A stretch of DNA of 64,000 nt from Ruminococcus flavefaciens (GTDB lineage: Bacteria > Bacillota > Clostridia > Oscillospirales > Ruminococcaceae): positions 186,001 to 250,000 of the forward strand of contig NZ_UETD01000006.1 of assembly GCF_900116855.1 (NCBI RefSeq), given 5' to 3'. Below, one piece after another: positions 1 to 8,434 of this stretch (positions within the stretch are counted from its first letter, which is position 1; the number at the start of each line of letters is the position of its first letter). The translations under genes and the position numbers were made by a program. Below the pieces are notes generated by a model. It saw only the letters and a program-made list of their open reading frames with translations. It made no database searches and was not told the origin of the DNA.

Positions 1-78
1 GTGCCTGTTTGGGCAAATGTAAGAATTTCCCGATATATCGAGTTTTTGTCCGCATACGGGACATATGAATACGCTCAT
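1..78 (-). CDS. RlmA-like 23S rRNA methyltransferase, N-terminal fragment
   Basis: Only the first 26 codons lie in the window; the gene runs off the left edge. The residues read MSVFICPVCGQKLDISGN and then end in YICPNRH. A CPxC pair followed by a YxCxxxH segment is the zinc-binding N-terminus of the RlmA/TlrB family, which methylates a guanine in 23S rRNA helix 35. An AGGTG ribosome site overlaps the stop codon of the upstream TrmK-Nif3 gene, and the gap is 9 bases, so the two are probably co-transcribed. The catalytic domain is not visible, so another short zinc-finger protein remains possible. Confidence 0.65.
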   Translation of the reverse strand, partial: MSVFICPVCGQKLDISGNSYICPNRH

Positions 79-87
79 CTGTTCACC

Positions 88-1545
88 TCAGACATACTCG
101 CAGGGGTCTGTTGATGACTCCGCTATCTCTACATCCAGCAGAGGGAACTTCTCCTCCAGAACGCGGCGAAGCTCCTCAAGCACGATGTTCTCGGTGTGGA
201 AATGTCCGCAGTCCAGCAGGGCAATATCGTAGTTGTTTGCATCTACCCAGACGTCGTGCTTTACGTCTCCCGTTATGAGTGCATCGCAGCCTTTTTCCCT
301 TGCAAGTCCCAGCATAGAGCCGCCTGAACCCGAACAAAAAGCAATTTTTGACACAAGTTTATTGCTGTGACGGGAAGTCCTTACATACTCGCAGCAAAAG
401 ACTTCCTTGCAGACCTCCGCAAGAGCCCTCGCCGTGACCTCCTCTTTCAGCGTCACTATCCAGCCCAGACTGTTTCCGCCGCCAAGCTCCTCAAAGGGCT
501 CGGGATCTCCGCAAAACTGGAACTTGCTGCTGAGTTTGCTCAGTATCACGCCGTTTGTGCCGCCCGCAGCTATATCGAGATTGGTGTGCATACAAACCGC
601 TCCGATACCGCTTGCAATAAGCTTGTACACGGGGTCGCTGCTCTTTATGCTCCTGCGTGGCTCAAAAATAACGGGATGGTGGGAGATGATAAGCTCGGCG
701 CACTTCAGGTCTGCCTCGTCCACAGCCTCCGAAGTGATATCAAGACTCAGCAGTATCCTGCTGCACTCCTGTTCGGAGCTTTCCACAAGATAGCCCGAGT
801 TATCCCATTTCTCCTGAGCAGCAAAGGGATAGAGCCCGTCAAGATAGTCTATCACATCACTTATCTGCTCAATGCCGATGCCGTTTATGACTTTTTGTGC
901 AAGTGCCTTATAATGCTGAGCGTCCGAATTCCTGCCTGCCTTTTCAAGGTTTTCCGCTACCTTTTCAAGGCGCTCCGCCTCACGGGCACGGTACTTATTG
1001 GCAGTTTCGTCCTCATCGTCGAAAAATCCGCAGACAGACTCGGCTTCGCTTAGCCTTCTCGGGAAGGGGCAATACTCAGCGGTCATAATAACATACAGCT
1101 TGTCGCCTTCCTCGACCACATACTCACCTGTTATCTCCATGTTATACTCATAAAGCCTTCTGCGGAGTATCTCAGGCTTGGTCATAGGCTGGAGGACCCA
1201 ACGGATATTCATTTTATCCACGGAATCTATTTTTACTGCGCCGATGATATCAGCAATAGTCTCGCCGCCCATGCCTGCGATCACCACATCTGACACACCA
1301 TCAAGCGTCACTTTTTCAAGTCCGTCGGATAGCACAAGCTCCACCTTGTCCTGTATACCATACTTCTCAACTGTATTTCTTGCGGAGTCAAGCGGTCCCT
1401 CCTTAACATCGGAGGCAATGACTCTGCTGCACTTTCCGCTGCCCACAAGCTCCGCCGCGAGATAGGCGTGGTCTGTTCCAACATCAACAGCGATCCCCAC
1501 CCCGCTTACGAGTTCCGCGATCTTTTTCAGTCTGTTATCAAGCAT
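88..1545 (-). CDS. TrmK-Nif3 fusion: tRNA (adenine-22-N1) methyltransferase plus Nif3/YbgI-like metal protein
   Basis: The protein is 485 residues if it starts at the second ATG. The AGGTG ribosome site lies inside the first codons of the longer frame, which favours this start. Residues 1-215 are TrmK-like, with the SAM motif VDVGTDHAYL at 20-29 and GMGG at 91-94; TrmK makes m1A22 in tRNA. Residues about 230-485 are a Nif3/YbgI-type dinuclear metal domain with SHHP at 288-291, GDVKHD and CGHFHTE near the C-terminus. In many Firmicutes these are two neighbouring genes; here they form one chain. The Nif3 half lacks the central insert of the long Firmicute form. The role of Nif3 proteins is not settled. 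Confidence 0.88.
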   Translation of the reverse strand: MLDNRLKKIAELVSGVGIAVDVGTDHAYLAAELVGSGKCSRVIASDVKEGPLDSARNTVEKYGIQDKVELVLSDGLEKVTLDGVSDVVIAGMGGETIADIIGAVKIDSVDKMNIRWVLQPMTKPEILRRRLYEYNMEITGEYVVEEGDKLYVIMTAEYCPFPRRLSEAESVCGFFDDEDETANKYRAREAERLEKVAENLEKAGRNSDAQHYKALAQKVINGIGIEQISDVIDYLDGLYPFAAQEKWDNSGYLVESSEQECSRILLSLDITSEAVDEADLKCAELIISHHPVIFEPRRSIKSSDPVYKLIASGIGAVCMHTNLDIAAGGTNGVILSKLSSKFQFCGDPEPFEELGGGNSLGWIVTLKEEVTARALAEVCKEVFCCEYVRTSRHSNKLVSKIAFCSGSGGSMLGLAREKGCDALITGDVKHDVWVDANNYDIALLDCGHFHTENIVLEELRRVLEEKFPLLDVEIAESSTDPCEYV

Positions 1546-1603
1546 ATTGCACCTCATCTACATTAAAATAGCGCACCGCATAGCAGTACGCATAAACAAA
1601 ACC

Positions 1604-1629
1604 AAGCACAGCCGTTTCCGACTGTGCTT
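1604..1629 (-). terminator. Terminator of the zinc-ribbon gene
   Basis: AAGCACAG pairs with CTGTGCTT across a 10-base loop. On the minus strand the stem is followed by GGTTTTGTTT. It lies just past the stop of the zinc-ribbon gene. Confidence 0.65.
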
Positions 1630-1642
1630 TCGGTCTCATTAA

Positions 1643-1918
1643 TTATGCCTCGTTCATCTTTGCGAAGCAGTCGCTGCAGTAAACAGCTCTTCCTTCCTTG
1701 GGCTCGAAGGGAACCTTTGCCTCGCCGCCGCATGAAGCACAGACTGCTGTATACATTACACGCTCAGCCTTGCCTGCATTTTTTCTGGCGTCACGACATG
1801 ATTTGCATCTCTGGGGCTCGTTCACGAAGCCTTTCTCTGCATAAAATTCCTGTTCGCCTGCGGAGAAAATGAACTCCTGTCCGCACTCCTTGCAAACTAA
1901 TGTCTTGTCTTCGTACAT
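1643..1918 (-). CDS. Small zinc-ribbon protein
   Basis: This 91-residue protein has three CxxC pairs: CKECG near residue 9, CKSC near 38, and CASC near 60, with a last CSDC near 81. It resembles the probable zinc-ribbon proteins (zf-trcl type plus a CxxC tail) common in Clostridia. Each half looks like half of a metal site, so it probably binds one or two zinc ions. No enzymatic motif is seen. It lies downstream of the sigma factor gene on the same strand and has its own terminator. The function is unknown; nucleic acid or protein binding is a guess from the fold. Confidence 0.75.
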   Translation of the reverse strand: MYEDKTLVCKECGQEFIFSAGEQEFYAEKGFVNEPQRCKSCRDARKNAGKAERVMYTAVCASCGGEAKVPFEPKEGRAVYCSDCFAKMNEA

Positions 1919-1945
1919 AGTACAATACCTCGCTTAATTATTTTC

Positions 1946-2011
1946 GACCACGGTCGGATTTCCACCCACATCTTTGTAAAACAACGCTCTTCTGGGTTGA
2001 GCTACACGGTC
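1946..2011 (-). other. Degenerate tRNA-like sequence
   Basis: On the minus strand, GACCGTG at the start pairs over 7 bp (two G-U) with CGTGGTC at the end. TA follows, then a D-arm-like GCTC/GAGC stem with a 9-base loop. Just before the 3' acceptor strand there is a T-arm-like hairpin (GTGGG, a 7-base loop, CCGAC) with one mismatch. The middle is about six bases too short for a real anticodon arm, and the D-loop lacks GG. It may be a tRNA relic or chance. Confidence 0.25.
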
Positions 2012-2016
2012 ATATT

Positions 2017-2607
2017 TTAATTTGTATCATGCATTACTGCACGGATCTTTTTTCTCGCACGCTGCATAGCGTTGTCCACTGCCTTTTCGGTAATTCCCAG
2101 CTTTTCCGCAGTATCCTTATAGCTGAGTCCCTGCACGCACAGTGTCAGAACGTTAAGCTCCGTGAGAGACAGCACCGAGCATATAGTCTTCCACAGCCCG
2201 GAAAAAAATTCTTTGTAAAAATAAATGCTTTCCGGAGTTTCCTCCACAGACAGTATATCCTCAGCCTCGTCTTCGTCAATCCTTTCCGTAAAGGACAGGT
2301 CCTTCACCGATTTTCTGGACAGGGTCCTCATTCGGTTAACGATACAGACCTCGGCAAAGGTAGAGAACTTCACCCCTTTTTTCGGATCAAAGGCTTCAAT
2401 AGCCTTCAGCAGACTCATCATGCCCTCCTGATGGAGGTCATCGCAGTCCGACTCCGAATTGGCAAATATCTCCGACTTTATGAAAACAAGTCTTGAAAAG
2501 CGTGATATCAGAACAGCTGCAGCCGCCTTGTCGGTCTTGCCGAGCACAGCGAGCTCCTCGTCTGTTTTGCTGTTAAGTTCATTCAAATCGTGATCCAGAT
2601 CAAGCAA
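2017..2607 (-). CDS. SigH-like sigma-70 family factor
   Basis: The protein is about 196 residues. It has a region 2 segment (DDLHQEGMMSLLKAIEAFDP, then KFSTFAEVCIVNRM) and a region 4 helix-turn-helix near the C-terminus (GLSYKDTAEKLGITEKAVDNAM). The spacing and the short region between them resemble SigH of Bacillus. It would direct RNA polymerase to alternative promoters. The start is uncertain. The frame stays open to a GTG at 2673, but that codon lies inside a strong hairpin. A TTG at 2607 has GGTGG five bases upstream and is preferred. The gene follows divIVA on the same strand. Its target promoters cannot be read from here. Confidence 0.8.
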   Translation of the reverse strand: MLDLDHDLNELNSKTDEELAVLGKTDKAAAAVLISRFSRLVFIKSEIFANSESDCDDLHQEGMMSLLKAIEAFDPKKGVKFSTFAEVCIVNRMRTLSRKSVKDLSFTERIDEDEAEDILSVEETPESIYFYKEFFSGLWKTICSVLSLTELNVLTLCVQGLSYKDTAEKLGITEKAVDNAMQRARKKIRAVMHDTN

Positions 2608-2654
2608 GATATCCACCCAACAATCCGCATTTTCCCATACAAATATTTTTATTG

Positions 2655-2688
2655 CCGACTCTCCTCGGAACACTCCGAAGAGAGTCGG
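2655..2688 (-). terminator. Hairpin between divIVA and the sigma factor gene
   Basis: CCGACTCTC pairs with GAGAGTCGG. An inner TCGGA/TCCGA pair closes on a 4-base loop, with one mismatch between the two stems. The U-tract on the minus strand is poor (CAATAAAAAT). It may be a partial terminator or a processing site separating the expression of the two genes. Confidence 0.45.
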
Positions 2689-2703
2689 TAAATTTGTCGG
2701 TTA

Positions 2704-4242
2704 TTAGTTTTCCTTTGCAGCTTCTTCCTCGGCAGCCTTGAGAAGCTCTGCCATATCAAAGTTGAAGTTTGCACTCTTGTTGCCCTGTGCAGGCTTGTTG
2801 TTATTCTGCTGCTGGTTCTGAGCAGGAGCCTGAGCGGGCTTATTGATATTATTATTGTTATTGTTATTATTGTTCTTGTTAGCGTTATTGAAGTTGCCTA
2901 CATTAGCAAAGGGATCGCTGTTGTCAGAGGGCTTTGCTGACGGCAGTTCATTCAGGTCGGCCTTGGGAGCCTTTGAGGGACTGAATTCAGCTCTGGGAGC
3001 CTCAGCCTTCTTCACGCTGTTATCAGACTTTGCAACGTCAACAGTCTTGCGAGCCTCACTGATGATGTTCTGAGCCTCGTTCATTCTGCTTGAGCACTGA
3101 CCTGTCAGGTTATTGAGTACAGAAGCGATATCTGTGAACTTGCTGTTTACGCTCTCGATCTCTGTAAGGAGCATCTCGCGTACAGTCTTGGACATTGCGT
3201 TTACCTTGTCTGCATGAGTATTAGCCTCATCAACAGTGTTCTTAGCCTGATTGTTAGCTTCCTTTATGCAAGCCTCGGCAGCAGCGTTTGCATTGGCAAC
3301 AGCCTTCTCAGCCTCGCTGTTAGCGTCCTTGAGTATCTGTGTTGCCTTGTCGTTAGCTTCCTTGGTAACCGCCTCAGCATCCAGCTTAGCCTGATTTTTG
3401 ATCTGGTTAACGTTCTTCTGAGCCTCAGCGAACATAGCGCCCATCTGAGCGATAGGATCGGTAGACTCTTCCTTAAGCTTGGTGATCTGCTCGTTAAGAG
3501 CCTTGATCTCCTCGTCCTTCTTAGCGATCTGCTCACTGATCTTGGAGGACTCATCGCCCTTCTTTATAAGCTCAGCGATCTTGCTGTCCTTATCAGCCAG
3601 TTCCTTAGCCTTGGCAGCAAGGTCCTTATTCTTATTGTTGAGTTCTTCTGTGATCTTAGCAAGCTCCTGCTTGATCTTAGCCACATCACCGTCAGCGTTT
3701 CCGCCTGCAGCGATAGCAGCGCCTGCTGAAGCAGCCTTAGCCTCGGCAGCCTTGAGTCTGCTTCTGAGGTCTTCGATCTCCTTCTTTGCAGCCTCGAGAG
3801 CAGCAGTAGTCTGAGCATTAGCCTGTGCATTATTTCCTGAAGCAGCAGCCTTAGCCTCTGAAGCCTTGAGCTGTTCCTTGAGAGTTTCTATTTCCTTCTT
3901 AGCAGCTTCCAGAGCAGCAGCAGCCTGAGCGCCGCCTGCGCCTGCACCGCCTGCAGCCTTGAGCTGTGCGATAGTTTTCTGGAGCTCTTCGTTTTCTTTC
4001 TTAGCAGCTCTGAGAGCGTTATTGGAGGTATTGAGCTTCTCCTGAAGATTCTCCACCTGATTTCTGTACTTTATAACCTCCTGAGGGTCGGAAGCACCGC
4101 CTTCCTTAGAAGCTTTAAGCTCGTCCTCGAGAGCAACGATCTTAGAATTGAGTTCGTCAAGGTAAGTAATAACGTCTTCCTTTACGAAACCTCTTTGACC
4201 CATCTTGGTTTCTCTTAATACTGTTGGTGACTGTTCGCCCAT
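2704..4242 (-). CDS. divIVA: DivIVA-domain coiled-coil protein
   Basis: This 512-residue protein starts with a DivIVA/GpsB-like N-terminus (RGFVKEDVITYLDELNSKI, about residues 17-35), which in the family binds curved membrane at poles and septa. Residues about 35-400 are long alanine- and lysine-rich coiled coils with repeated AAKKEIE segments. The C-terminal 100 residues are asparagine- and proline-rich, including a run of nine Asn. Bacillus DivIVA is about 165 residues, so this is a much extended form. It has its own promoter and lies just downstream of ftsZ, as divIVA often does, which supports a role in division or polar growth. The GGAG site before the ATG is well placed. Confidence 0.82.
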   Translation of the reverse strand: MGEQSPTVLRETKMGQRGFVKEDVITYLDELNSKIVALEDELKASKEGGASDPQEVIKYRNQVENLQEKLNTSNNALRAAKKENEELQKTIAQLKAAGGAGAGGAQAAAALEAAKKEIETLKEQLKASEAKAAASGNNAQANAQTTAALEAAKKEIEDLRSRLKAAEAKAASAGAAIAAGGNADGDVAKIKQELAKITEELNNKNKDLAAKAKELADKDSKIAELIKKGDESSKISEQIAKKDEEIKALNEQITKLKEESTDPIAQMGAMFAEAQKNVNQIKNQAKLDAEAVTKEANDKATQILKDANSEAEKAVANANAAAEACIKEANNQAKNTVDEANTHADKVNAMSKTVREMLLTEIESVNSKFTDIASVLNNLTGQCSSRMNEAQNIISEARKTVDVAKSDNSVKKAEAPRAEFSPSKAPKADLNELPSAKPSDNSDPFANVGNFNNANKNNNNNNNNNINKPAQAPAQNQQQNNNKPAQGNKSANFNFDMAELLKAAEEEAAKEN

Positions 4243-4257
4243 GGTACACTCCGTTCC

Positions 4258-4274
4258 CCTCGGTGAGACCGAGG
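4258..4274 (-). promoter_or_regulatory. Leader hairpin before divIVA
   Basis: CCTCGG and CCGAGG form a 6-bp stem with a 5-base loop a few bases upstream of the divIVA ribosome site. It could influence mRNA stability or translation; no known riboswitch fold is recognised. Confidence 0.3.
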
Positions 4275-4394
4275 TAAAAAATTAAGGAATAAGAACCCAT
4301 ACTCAGTTTCTGTGAAGGTCCGTTTTGGTGAATTTGCATATAAAAAGCCTTCACAGCCCACGAATACAGGTTCTGATGAATATGCCTTACATAA

Positions 4395-4423
4395 ATTATA
4401 ACATATTGAATATATTATTTCAA
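4395..4423 (-). promoter_or_regulatory. Promoter of divIVA
   Basis: The minus strand carries TTGAAA (4418-4423), a 17-bp spacer and TATAAT (4395-4400). It leaves a leader of about 145 bases. The remaining AT-rich stretch 4424-4655 shows no gene or other clear element. Confidence 0.75.
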
Positions 4424-4655
4424 CTACCCAAATGTAGAAAATTTGAACTGATTTTAGTGCAATTTACTATAAAAACAGTCAAAAATATACTAATCGTTAA
4501 AAAAAATGTAAATCAGTTTAACCTATAAGGTTATATATATTTGTTTAGTAATAAATTGATAATATAAATTGTATAAAGAAAAACTGTGTCAAGACTGCAC
4601 AATGAACAGCAATATCATGCCGTTTTTGAGCCCGTCACCTATTCTCACGGCAAAC

Positions 4656-4681
4656 AAAAAAGCGGTCCATACGGACCGCTT
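4656..4681 (-). terminator. Terminator after ftsZ
   Basis: AGCGGTCC and GGACCGCT form a perfect stem, followed on the minus strand by TTTTTT. It closes the dcw cluster. Confidence 0.85.
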
Positions 4682-4693
4682 GTATTTGCTTTA

Positions 4694-5827
4694 TCAGTTG
4701 CCGAGCATCTTGAAGATATCGTCAAGGTCGTAGTCCTGGCTTGAAGAAGCAGGCTTTGCAGGAGCACTGTTTCCGCCGAAGCCGAACTCATCAATAAGAG
4801 GATTGTCAATAGGAATGACGTCCTCCTCGGGATTGGACTCCTCAATAGTTGAAGGAGCGGGAGCATCTTCATCATCGAAGCCTGCAGCGATAACTGTAAT
4901 TGTCATCTCATCCTGCATATCTTCCTTGAATGCTGTACCGAAGATGAACTCAACACCCTCAGCAGCTGTATCTGTGATCATCTTTGTAGCTGCATCAACA
5001 TCGGAAGAAAGAATATCCTCGGACATAGCGATATTGATAAGGAGTCTCTTTGCGCCCGAGATAGATGTCTCGAGAAGCGGGCTGGAGATAACTGCGTTTG
5101 CAGCATCTCTTGCCTTGTCCTTGCCGGTACCGTGACCGATAGCCATGTGAGCATAGCCTGCATCCTTCATGATAGTCGAAACGTCAGCAAAGTCGAGGTT
5201 TATGTAGCCTTCCTCAACGATAAGATCGGAAATGCTCTTTACACCTGTCTTGAGAACGTCGTCTGAAAGTGCGAAGCTCTGCATCATTGTAAGGGGCTTA
5301 TCAAGGCCTACGAGAAGTCTCTCATTAGGGATAACGATAAGTGAATCAACATACTTTCTCAGCTCTGCGATACCTCTCTCAGCCTGAGCCATCTTCTGCT
5401 CTCTCTCAAAGAGGAAGGGCTTTGTAACGACAGCAACTGTGAGGATATCCATTTCCTTGGCGATCTTGGCAACAACAGGAGCAGCACCTGTTCCTGTTCC
5501 GCCGCCCATACCTGCTGTGATGAAGATCATGTCAGCACCCTTGAGGTGTGTCTCGATCTCGTCGCGGTTCTCCTCAGCACTGCGCTGACCGATCTCGGGC
5601 TTGTTGCCTGCGCCTCTGCCCTTTGTGAGCTTAGCGCCGATCGGTATCCTTGTAGTAGCCTTGGACTTGTTAAGAGCCTTGGCGTCAGTGTTTATAGCTA
5701 TATATTCTATATTATTGACACCCGAATCCACCATGCAGTTTACAGCGTTTCCGCCGCCGCCGCCAACACCGATGACCTTTATATTAACATCGGGTTCGAG
5801 TGTTTCCTCATAATTGAAATCTGACAT
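4694..5827 (-). CDS. ftsZ: Cell division protein FtsZ
   Basis: This 377-residue tubulin-like GTPase forms the division ring. The GGGGGNA loop (about 22-28), the tubulin signature GGGTGTG (about 108-114) and the T7 catalytic loop NLDFADV are all present. A variable linker follows from about residue 315. It ends in a conserved C-terminal peptide (DDIFKMLGN) that docks membrane tethers such as FtsA or SepF in other bacteria. The start has a strong AGGAGG site. It is the last dcw gene and has its own promoter, so it can be expressed apart from ftsQ. No ftsA lies upstream of it. Confidence 0.97.
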   Translation of the reverse strand: MSDFNYEETLEPDVNIKVIGVGGGGGNAVNCMVDSGVNNIEYIAINTDAKALNKSKATTRIPIGAKLTKGRGAGNKPEIGQRSAEENRDEIETHLKGADMIFITAGMGGGTGTGAAPVVAKIAKEMDILTVAVVTKPFLFEREQKMAQAERGIAELRKYVDSLIVIPNERLLVGLDKPLTMMQSFALSDDVLKTGVKSISDLIVEEGYINLDFADVSTIMKDAGYAHMAIGHGTGKDKARDAANAVISSPLLETSISGAKRLLINIAMSEDILSSDVDAATKMITDTAAEGVEFIFGTAFKEDMQDEMTITVIAAGFDDEDAPAPSTIEESNPEEDVIPIDNPLIDEFGFGGNSAPAKPASSSQDYDLDDIFKMLGN

Positions 5828-5897
5828 TTGAACTCCTCCTACTGTTTATTATCCTAAATTTATCAATTTTATATATCACTCTATAAATACACTTTAT

Positions 5898-5926
5898 ATT
5901 TTAGCATATAGTCGCATTTTTTTCAA
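5898..5926 (-). promoter_or_regulatory. Promoter of ftsZ
   Basis: The minus strand carries TTGAAA (5921-5926), a 17-bp spacer and TAAAAT (5898-5903) in the 180-base gap between ftsQ and ftsZ. Confidence 0.75.
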
Positions 5927-6008
5927 GCGCAAACAAAATTTTTTTTATTTTCAGCGAATTGTACAATAATGCATACTATAACACTGCCATTTTGCACACA
6001 TTTCTGTC

Positions 6009-7100
6009 TTACCACTGGCTGCCGTCATATCCGCCGTAGCCGTTATCGGTGTAGCCGTTGTCGTAACCGCTGCCGTCATCATAGCCGCCGTCCCACTGGC
6101 TTCCGTCGTCATAGCCGCTGTTGTAGTCCTCGCCGCCGCTCCACTCGGCCGCAGCCTCTGTAACTGTGGTGGGAACGGTAGTTGTACGGCTGTTGTTTAT
6201 CTCGCTGAATTTTGCCTCCATATCGGGGTCCTGCTCATTTATCTCGTCGATGGGATTGCCGTATTCATCGGTCTTCTGAGCGGTCGTGGGCTCTATTGCG
6301 CCCTGCGACAATACGGGAGTATCGCTGTCCCTGAAGCTGCACATATTTGTGCCGACCATCATCAGATAGCCTTTTTTGCCCTTTACGGAGTCTTGATTCA
6401 TTACTGTATCCGCAAGACTGAGCTTATACTCAACATCGTTCCAGTTGCCCATCTTGAAGATCATATCGTTTTTATAGTTAACGATGATAGAGTGCTCATC
6501 GCTGAGATCCACCGACATGATATTATTGTCGCTCTTTGCGACCATGCTGGCTATAAGCTCTGCGAAAGCGTCGTTCTTATGCTCATTTTCGGAAGACACA
6601 GGCTTTCCCGGAGTTGTGTCCGCAGGCTCAAGTCCGTAGATTATGGGAAGTCCGTCTGTTATAAAGCCGTTATCCGCAAGTATCTTTCCTTTTTTGCTGA
6701 CGAGGAGAGTTCCGTCGCCATACTGTACATTGAATGCAGGTATGCACTTGGTAACTGTTATGTCAAGGGACGACGGGAAGTCGCGCTCAACCTTTGCGGT
6801 CTCCACATAGAGCAGTTCGTCAAGTATCTTCTGCTCACTGGCTGCACAGTCCAGCCTGAGCAGGTTGTCGCCCTCATTTATGCCCGAAGCCATAACTATC
6901 TCCTCAGCAGAGTACATATCAGATTCGCCCGATACTCTTATCTCATTGATATTGAAAAGAAAGGTATAGCTGATGGTTATTCCCGCGGTGATAACAAGCA
7001 GCAGAACTACAAGTCCGTAGACGTTCATCATTCTCTTACGCCGTCTTATGCGCTTGCGGCTGTTCTGCCTTGTGACACTGGTTTTTTCGACGTCTTTCAT
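6009..7100 (-). CDS. ftsQ: Division protein FtsQ/DivIB with a Gly-Tyr-Asp tail
   Basis: This 363-residue bitopic protein has a basic cytoplasmic N-terminus (RKRIRRRKR), one membrane segment (about 28-50), a POTRA domain beginning FNINEIRVSG, and a FtsQ/DivIB beta domain to about residue 265. FtsQ scaffolds FtsL, FtsB and the septal synthase. The last 50 residues are unusual: an outside-facing tail of near-repeats built from YDDGSQW and GYDNGYTDNGY. Such a tail is not part of the standard family and may bind wall or other secreted material. The gene lies 22 bases after murA, where FtsQ is normally found. Confidence 0.88.
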   Translation of the reverse strand: MKDVEKTSVTRQNSRKRIRRRKRMMNVYGLVVLLLVITAGITISYTFLFNINEIRVSGESDMYSAEEIVMASGINEGDNLLRLDCAASEQKILDELLYVETAKVERDFPSSLDITVTKCIPAFNVQYGDGTLLVSKKGKILADNGFITDGLPIIYGLEPADTTPGKPVSSENEHKNDAFAELIASMVAKSDNNIMSVDLSDEHSIIVNYKNDMIFKMGNWNDVEYKLSLADTVMNQDSVKGKKGYLMMVGTNMCSFRDSDTPVLSQGAIEPTTAQKTDEYGNPIDEINEQDPDMEAKFSEINNSRTTTVPTTVTEAAAEWSGGEDYNSGYDDGSQWDGGYDDGSGYDNGYTDNGYGGYDGSQW

Positions 7101-7122
7101 ATCTTCTCCAATTCTTTCAGCC

Positions 7123-8382
7123 TCAGACCCGACGCATTTCTCCGCCGAGAAGTCTTACGGCCTCCTCCATTTTTTCATAACCTCTGTCGATGTGACAGAT
7201 GCGCGATATCTCGGTATCCCCCTCGGCACACAGAGCAGCTATGACCATTGCGGCTCCGCCTCTAAGGTCAGTTGCCTCCACATTGGCACCGCGGAGAGAG
7301 CTTACGCCCTTGACTACAGCTACCTTGCCGAGAACCTCTATATCCGCTCCCATTTTCACAAGAGCGTCTGTGTGACGGTATCGGCAGTCGAAGATGTTCT
7401 CCTCAAAAATACTGGTACCGTCAGCAAGCGAAAGTGCAGCCATAAGCACCGCCTGAGCGTCTGTCGGGAATCCGGGATGAGGCATTGTCCTTATCCTTTC
7501 GCCCACCGCTCTCAGCCGTGTACCGCTGCGAAGATATATCCTGTTTTCAGATGTATATACACTGCATCCCGTCTGCTCGAGCACCGTAAGAAAGGGCTCC
7601 ATCTCGGGGACGCAGGCATTTGTAAGTATAAGCTCGCCCTTTGCCGCAGCCGCCATGGAAAGGTAGGTGGCTCCGACGATCCTGTCGGGCATTATTGTAT
7701 ATTCACAGCCGTGAAGCTGTTGTTTTCCTCTTATTATGATACGGCTCTCGCCGTCACCTCGTATGTCGGCTCCGCAGGCTCGCAGGAAGCCGCAAAGGTC
7801 GCATATCTCGGGCTCTCGGGCAGCGTTGTTTATGACTGTCTCGCCCTCTGCCGTGACTGCACAGAGAATTATGTTCTCCGTAGCCCCCACCGAGGGAAAT
7901 GCAAGGGATATCCTCGCGCCCTTAGCTCTGCCGCAGAGCGCCCTGCAAATGATACTGCCGCCGCTCTCACGGATATCCACCGCCATTTTTCTCAGCGCGG
8001 CAAGGTGCATATCTATCGGTCTCGGTCCCAGCTCACAGCCTCCGGGGACGCTTACCGTACATTCCCCTGCTCTGCCAAGCATGGCTCCCATGAAGATTAT
8101 GGAGGAGCGCATTTCGCGCATAAGCTCCTCCGAGACACTTGTACTCTCGATCGTTTCGGCGTTTATCACCGCCGTGTTATCGGAAAAGCTGCACCGACAG
8201 CCCACGCAGTTGAGTATCCTCGAAGCTGCATAAACATCGGTGAGCCTCGGACAGCTGTGCAGCGTACACTCGCCGCGGCACAGCAGCGCCGCTGCCATTA
8301 TCGGCAGTGAGCTGTTTTTGCTGCCCTGCAGGGCAAGCTCGCCTCTCAGCCGCCTGCCGCCACTTATCATGAATTTCTGCAT
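7123..8382 (-). CDS. murA: UDP-N-acetylglucosamine 1-carboxyvinyltransferase MurA
   Basis: MurA transfers enolpyruvate from PEP to UDP-GlcNAc, the first committed step of peptidoglycan synthesis. The 419-residue protein has the substrate pair KN at 22-23 and the catalytic loop PGGCELGPRP with Cys116, the residue alkylated by fosfomycin in the family. The longer frame begins 18 bases upstream, but its codons overlap the GGGGTG ribosome site, so the ATG at 8382 is chosen. It lies between an alpha/beta hydrolase and ftsQ inside the dcw cluster; MurC usually occupies that neighbourhood. A second MurA paralogue elsewhere is common in Firmicutes. Confidence 0.93.
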   Translation of the reverse strand: MQKFMISGGRRLRGELALQGSKNSSLPIMAAALLCRGECTLHSCPRLTDVYAASRILNCVGCRCSFSDNTAVINAETIESTSVSEELMREMRSSIIFMGAMLGRAGECTVSVPGGCELGPRPIDMHLAALRKMAVDIRESGGSIICRALCGRAKGARISLAFPSVGATENIILCAVTAEGETVINNAAREPEICDLCGFLRACGADIRGDGESRIIIRGKQQLHGCEYTIMPDRIVGATYLSMAAAAKGELILTNACVPEMEPFLTVLEQTGCSVYTSENRIYLRSGTRLRAVGERIRTMPHPGFPTDAQAVLMAALSLADGTSIFEENIFDCRYRHTDALVKMGADIEVLGKVAVVKGVSSLRGANVEATDLRGGAAMVIAALCAEGDTEISRICHIDRGYEKMEEAVRLLGGEMRRV

Positions 8383-8434
8383 ATCATCACCCCACAGCAT
8401 TTTTATGTATATTATGCTGGGGACCGATATGTTG

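Noticed and set aside
2843..3814. Plus-strand open frames rich in leucine and serine inside divIVA
   Set aside because: They are complements of the Ala/Lys coiled-coil and poly-Asn codons of the real gene, with no ribosome sites.
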